From: Stictocephala bisonia
Taxonomy: Eukaryota; Arthropoda; Insecta; Hemiptera; Membracidae
DNA length: 64,000 nucleotides
NCBI GenBank assembly: GCA_035578905.1
Contig: JAQJVL010000519.1
Span: 310,001 to 374,000, forward strand
Direction of reading: 5' to 3'
In this document: positions 62,991 through 64,000 of the stretch, one piece after another
Layout: each line of letters begins with the position of its first letter
How positions within the stretch are numbered: the stretch's first letter is position 1
Made by a program: the position numbers and the translations under genes
Notes under the pieces: generated by a model
Told to the model about the DNA's origin: nothing
Seen by the model: the letters and a program-made list of their open reading frames with translations, nothing else
Database searches by the model: none

Positions 62991-64000
62991 CCGCGCTGAG
63001 AAGCGTAAAAACTGCTTTGCGCGGTCCAAGATACTGCCCTTATTTACTGTCGTAAAATTATAAATGAAACATCTATTTAAATATAAAGACATTTTTGACT
63101 CAAATCGCTTTTTAGAATTTTCGAATTCTCCTTCATTTCGATTTTATAGGTTATTGAAGTTACCCAATATTCAAACTAGTGCCAAAATGAAACTAGAGCT
63201 GTTATCGAAATTTTAAAAAGCGATTTTAGTCAGAAATGTATCTGGTTTCAATTTAGTTTTGGTTTCAGATCGATATCTTTAAATCTGTAGCCGCAATGTT
63301 GGACCACGCAAATGCCTGCATGTTAATTTATTGCCAAAATATGCGGTGATTCGTGAGATCCAAGTGGCGAAACCTCGAACTTCTTAGTCGCGGATGGATT
63401 TTACTACTTCATTCATAAAAACCTTCCTTCATTTAATTTAACATCGATGGATGCAATGTATGCCTACGATGACTGATATCAGTATTATTTTACAGACTGA
63501 TTACTTAGAGTTAGTCTAATTACTTTTGAATGGCTTATTTCGTTTAAAATAAAATGTGCGTTCCCATGTGGTTCCTGATATAATCTAACTACAAAGTAAA
63601 GCATAACATTTTTATTCGTAATGACAGTGCACAATATTTACTATATCATGAAAAATACTGTAATAATCATCTATATACAACATTTTTATGAAATAAATCA
63701 TTTAAACTACATTAACGAATGCGTACAGTTAAAATATTAATTCAATAATTCAATAATAATGGTAGAAAAAATGCTAGGTCATTTATTTGTAATTTTATAA
63801 GAAGGTAACTTTGAAGCAAATATTTTACCTGAACGATAACAAGGACAGAAAAATATGACAGCCGGGGGACGGGGCGGGGCGGAGCGGCAATCCTTTTGTG
63901 AACTTGAAGTCATGGGGCGAGGTAGTGTTTAGGAACCTCGTACTGATGTATTCCGTTGAACAGCCAATGAGAAGACTTAGGACGGTAAAAACTTGACATA
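62991..64000. other. right edge, unclassified
   Basis: A GC-richer start (CCCCGCGCTGAGAAGCG) follows the LINE. A G-rich patch (GGGGGACGGGGCGGGGCGGA at about 63863-63882) lies near the edge. No exon with RAP homology or signal peptide was recognised. Confidence 0.4.

Noticed and set aside
1..64000. CRISPR arrays, bacterial operons, riboswitches or rRNA
   Set aside because: None seen; spliced genes, SINEs, LINEs and piggyBac elements mark this as animal nuclear DNA.

Overview
This is a 64 kb piece of an AT-rich animal nuclear genome, almost certainly an insect. A hemipteran is plausible but not proven; I infer it from the long TE-filled introns and the mix of element families. The window holds parts of two conserved protein-coding genes in convergent (tail-to-tail) orientation. 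Nearly all other recognisable sequence is transposable elements or their relics, in introns or flanks.

Plus strand, about 1.9-41 kb: the 3' two thirds of mask (vertebrate ANKHD1/ANKRD17). I place 14 exons. They run from the end of the ankyrin block and a charged coiled coil, through the KH domain (GRGG loop), to a long Pro/Ser/Thr-rich C-terminal region ending at a TAG at 40947-40949. Splice phases agree at every junction and the joined exons give 970 codons plus stop. One 102-nt exon (22929-23030) is too short and GC-poor to stand out as an ORF, but homology and phase fix it. The ankyrin exons lie to the left of the window.

Minus strand, about 59.0-42.1 kb: six exons of the LDL-receptor-related-protein-associated protein (RAP, LRPAP1), an ER chaperone. 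It ends in HIEL, an ER-retrieval-type tail. The first exon(s), with the signal peptide, were not found in the window.

Mobile DNA: (1) an apparently intact piggyBac-like element (3896-6780) with TTAA duplications and all three catalytic aspartates; a broken second piggyBac (50961-53690) sitting in a 33-bp tandem repeat; and three or four non-autonomous elements with the same TTAA-type ends. (2) An RTE-like LINE (12250-15505) with a 15-bp target duplication and one in-frame stop. (3) At 59.9-63.0 kb, a Jockey/CR1-type LINE that looks 5'-inverted, interrupted by a second RTE-like LINE and by a tRNA-derived SINE. (4) Two Penelope-like element (PLE) families, with outward-facing inverted copies and fold-back derivatives. 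(5) An internally deleted mariner-like element. (6) Other fold-backs, SINEs and tandem duplications.

The least ordinary signal is a set of hammerhead-ribozyme-like cores (CTGANGA, then a hairpin, then GAAA) in at least three unrelated repeat families: 55109-55149 with partner 53815-53856, 16553-16596, and the pair 34727-34767 / 1477-1519. A related but weaker motif marks the third-party PLE fold-backs. All share one extra nucleotide before stem II. Hammerheads are known from PLEs; the shared extra base and the short 180-205 bp carrier element are what deserve testing.
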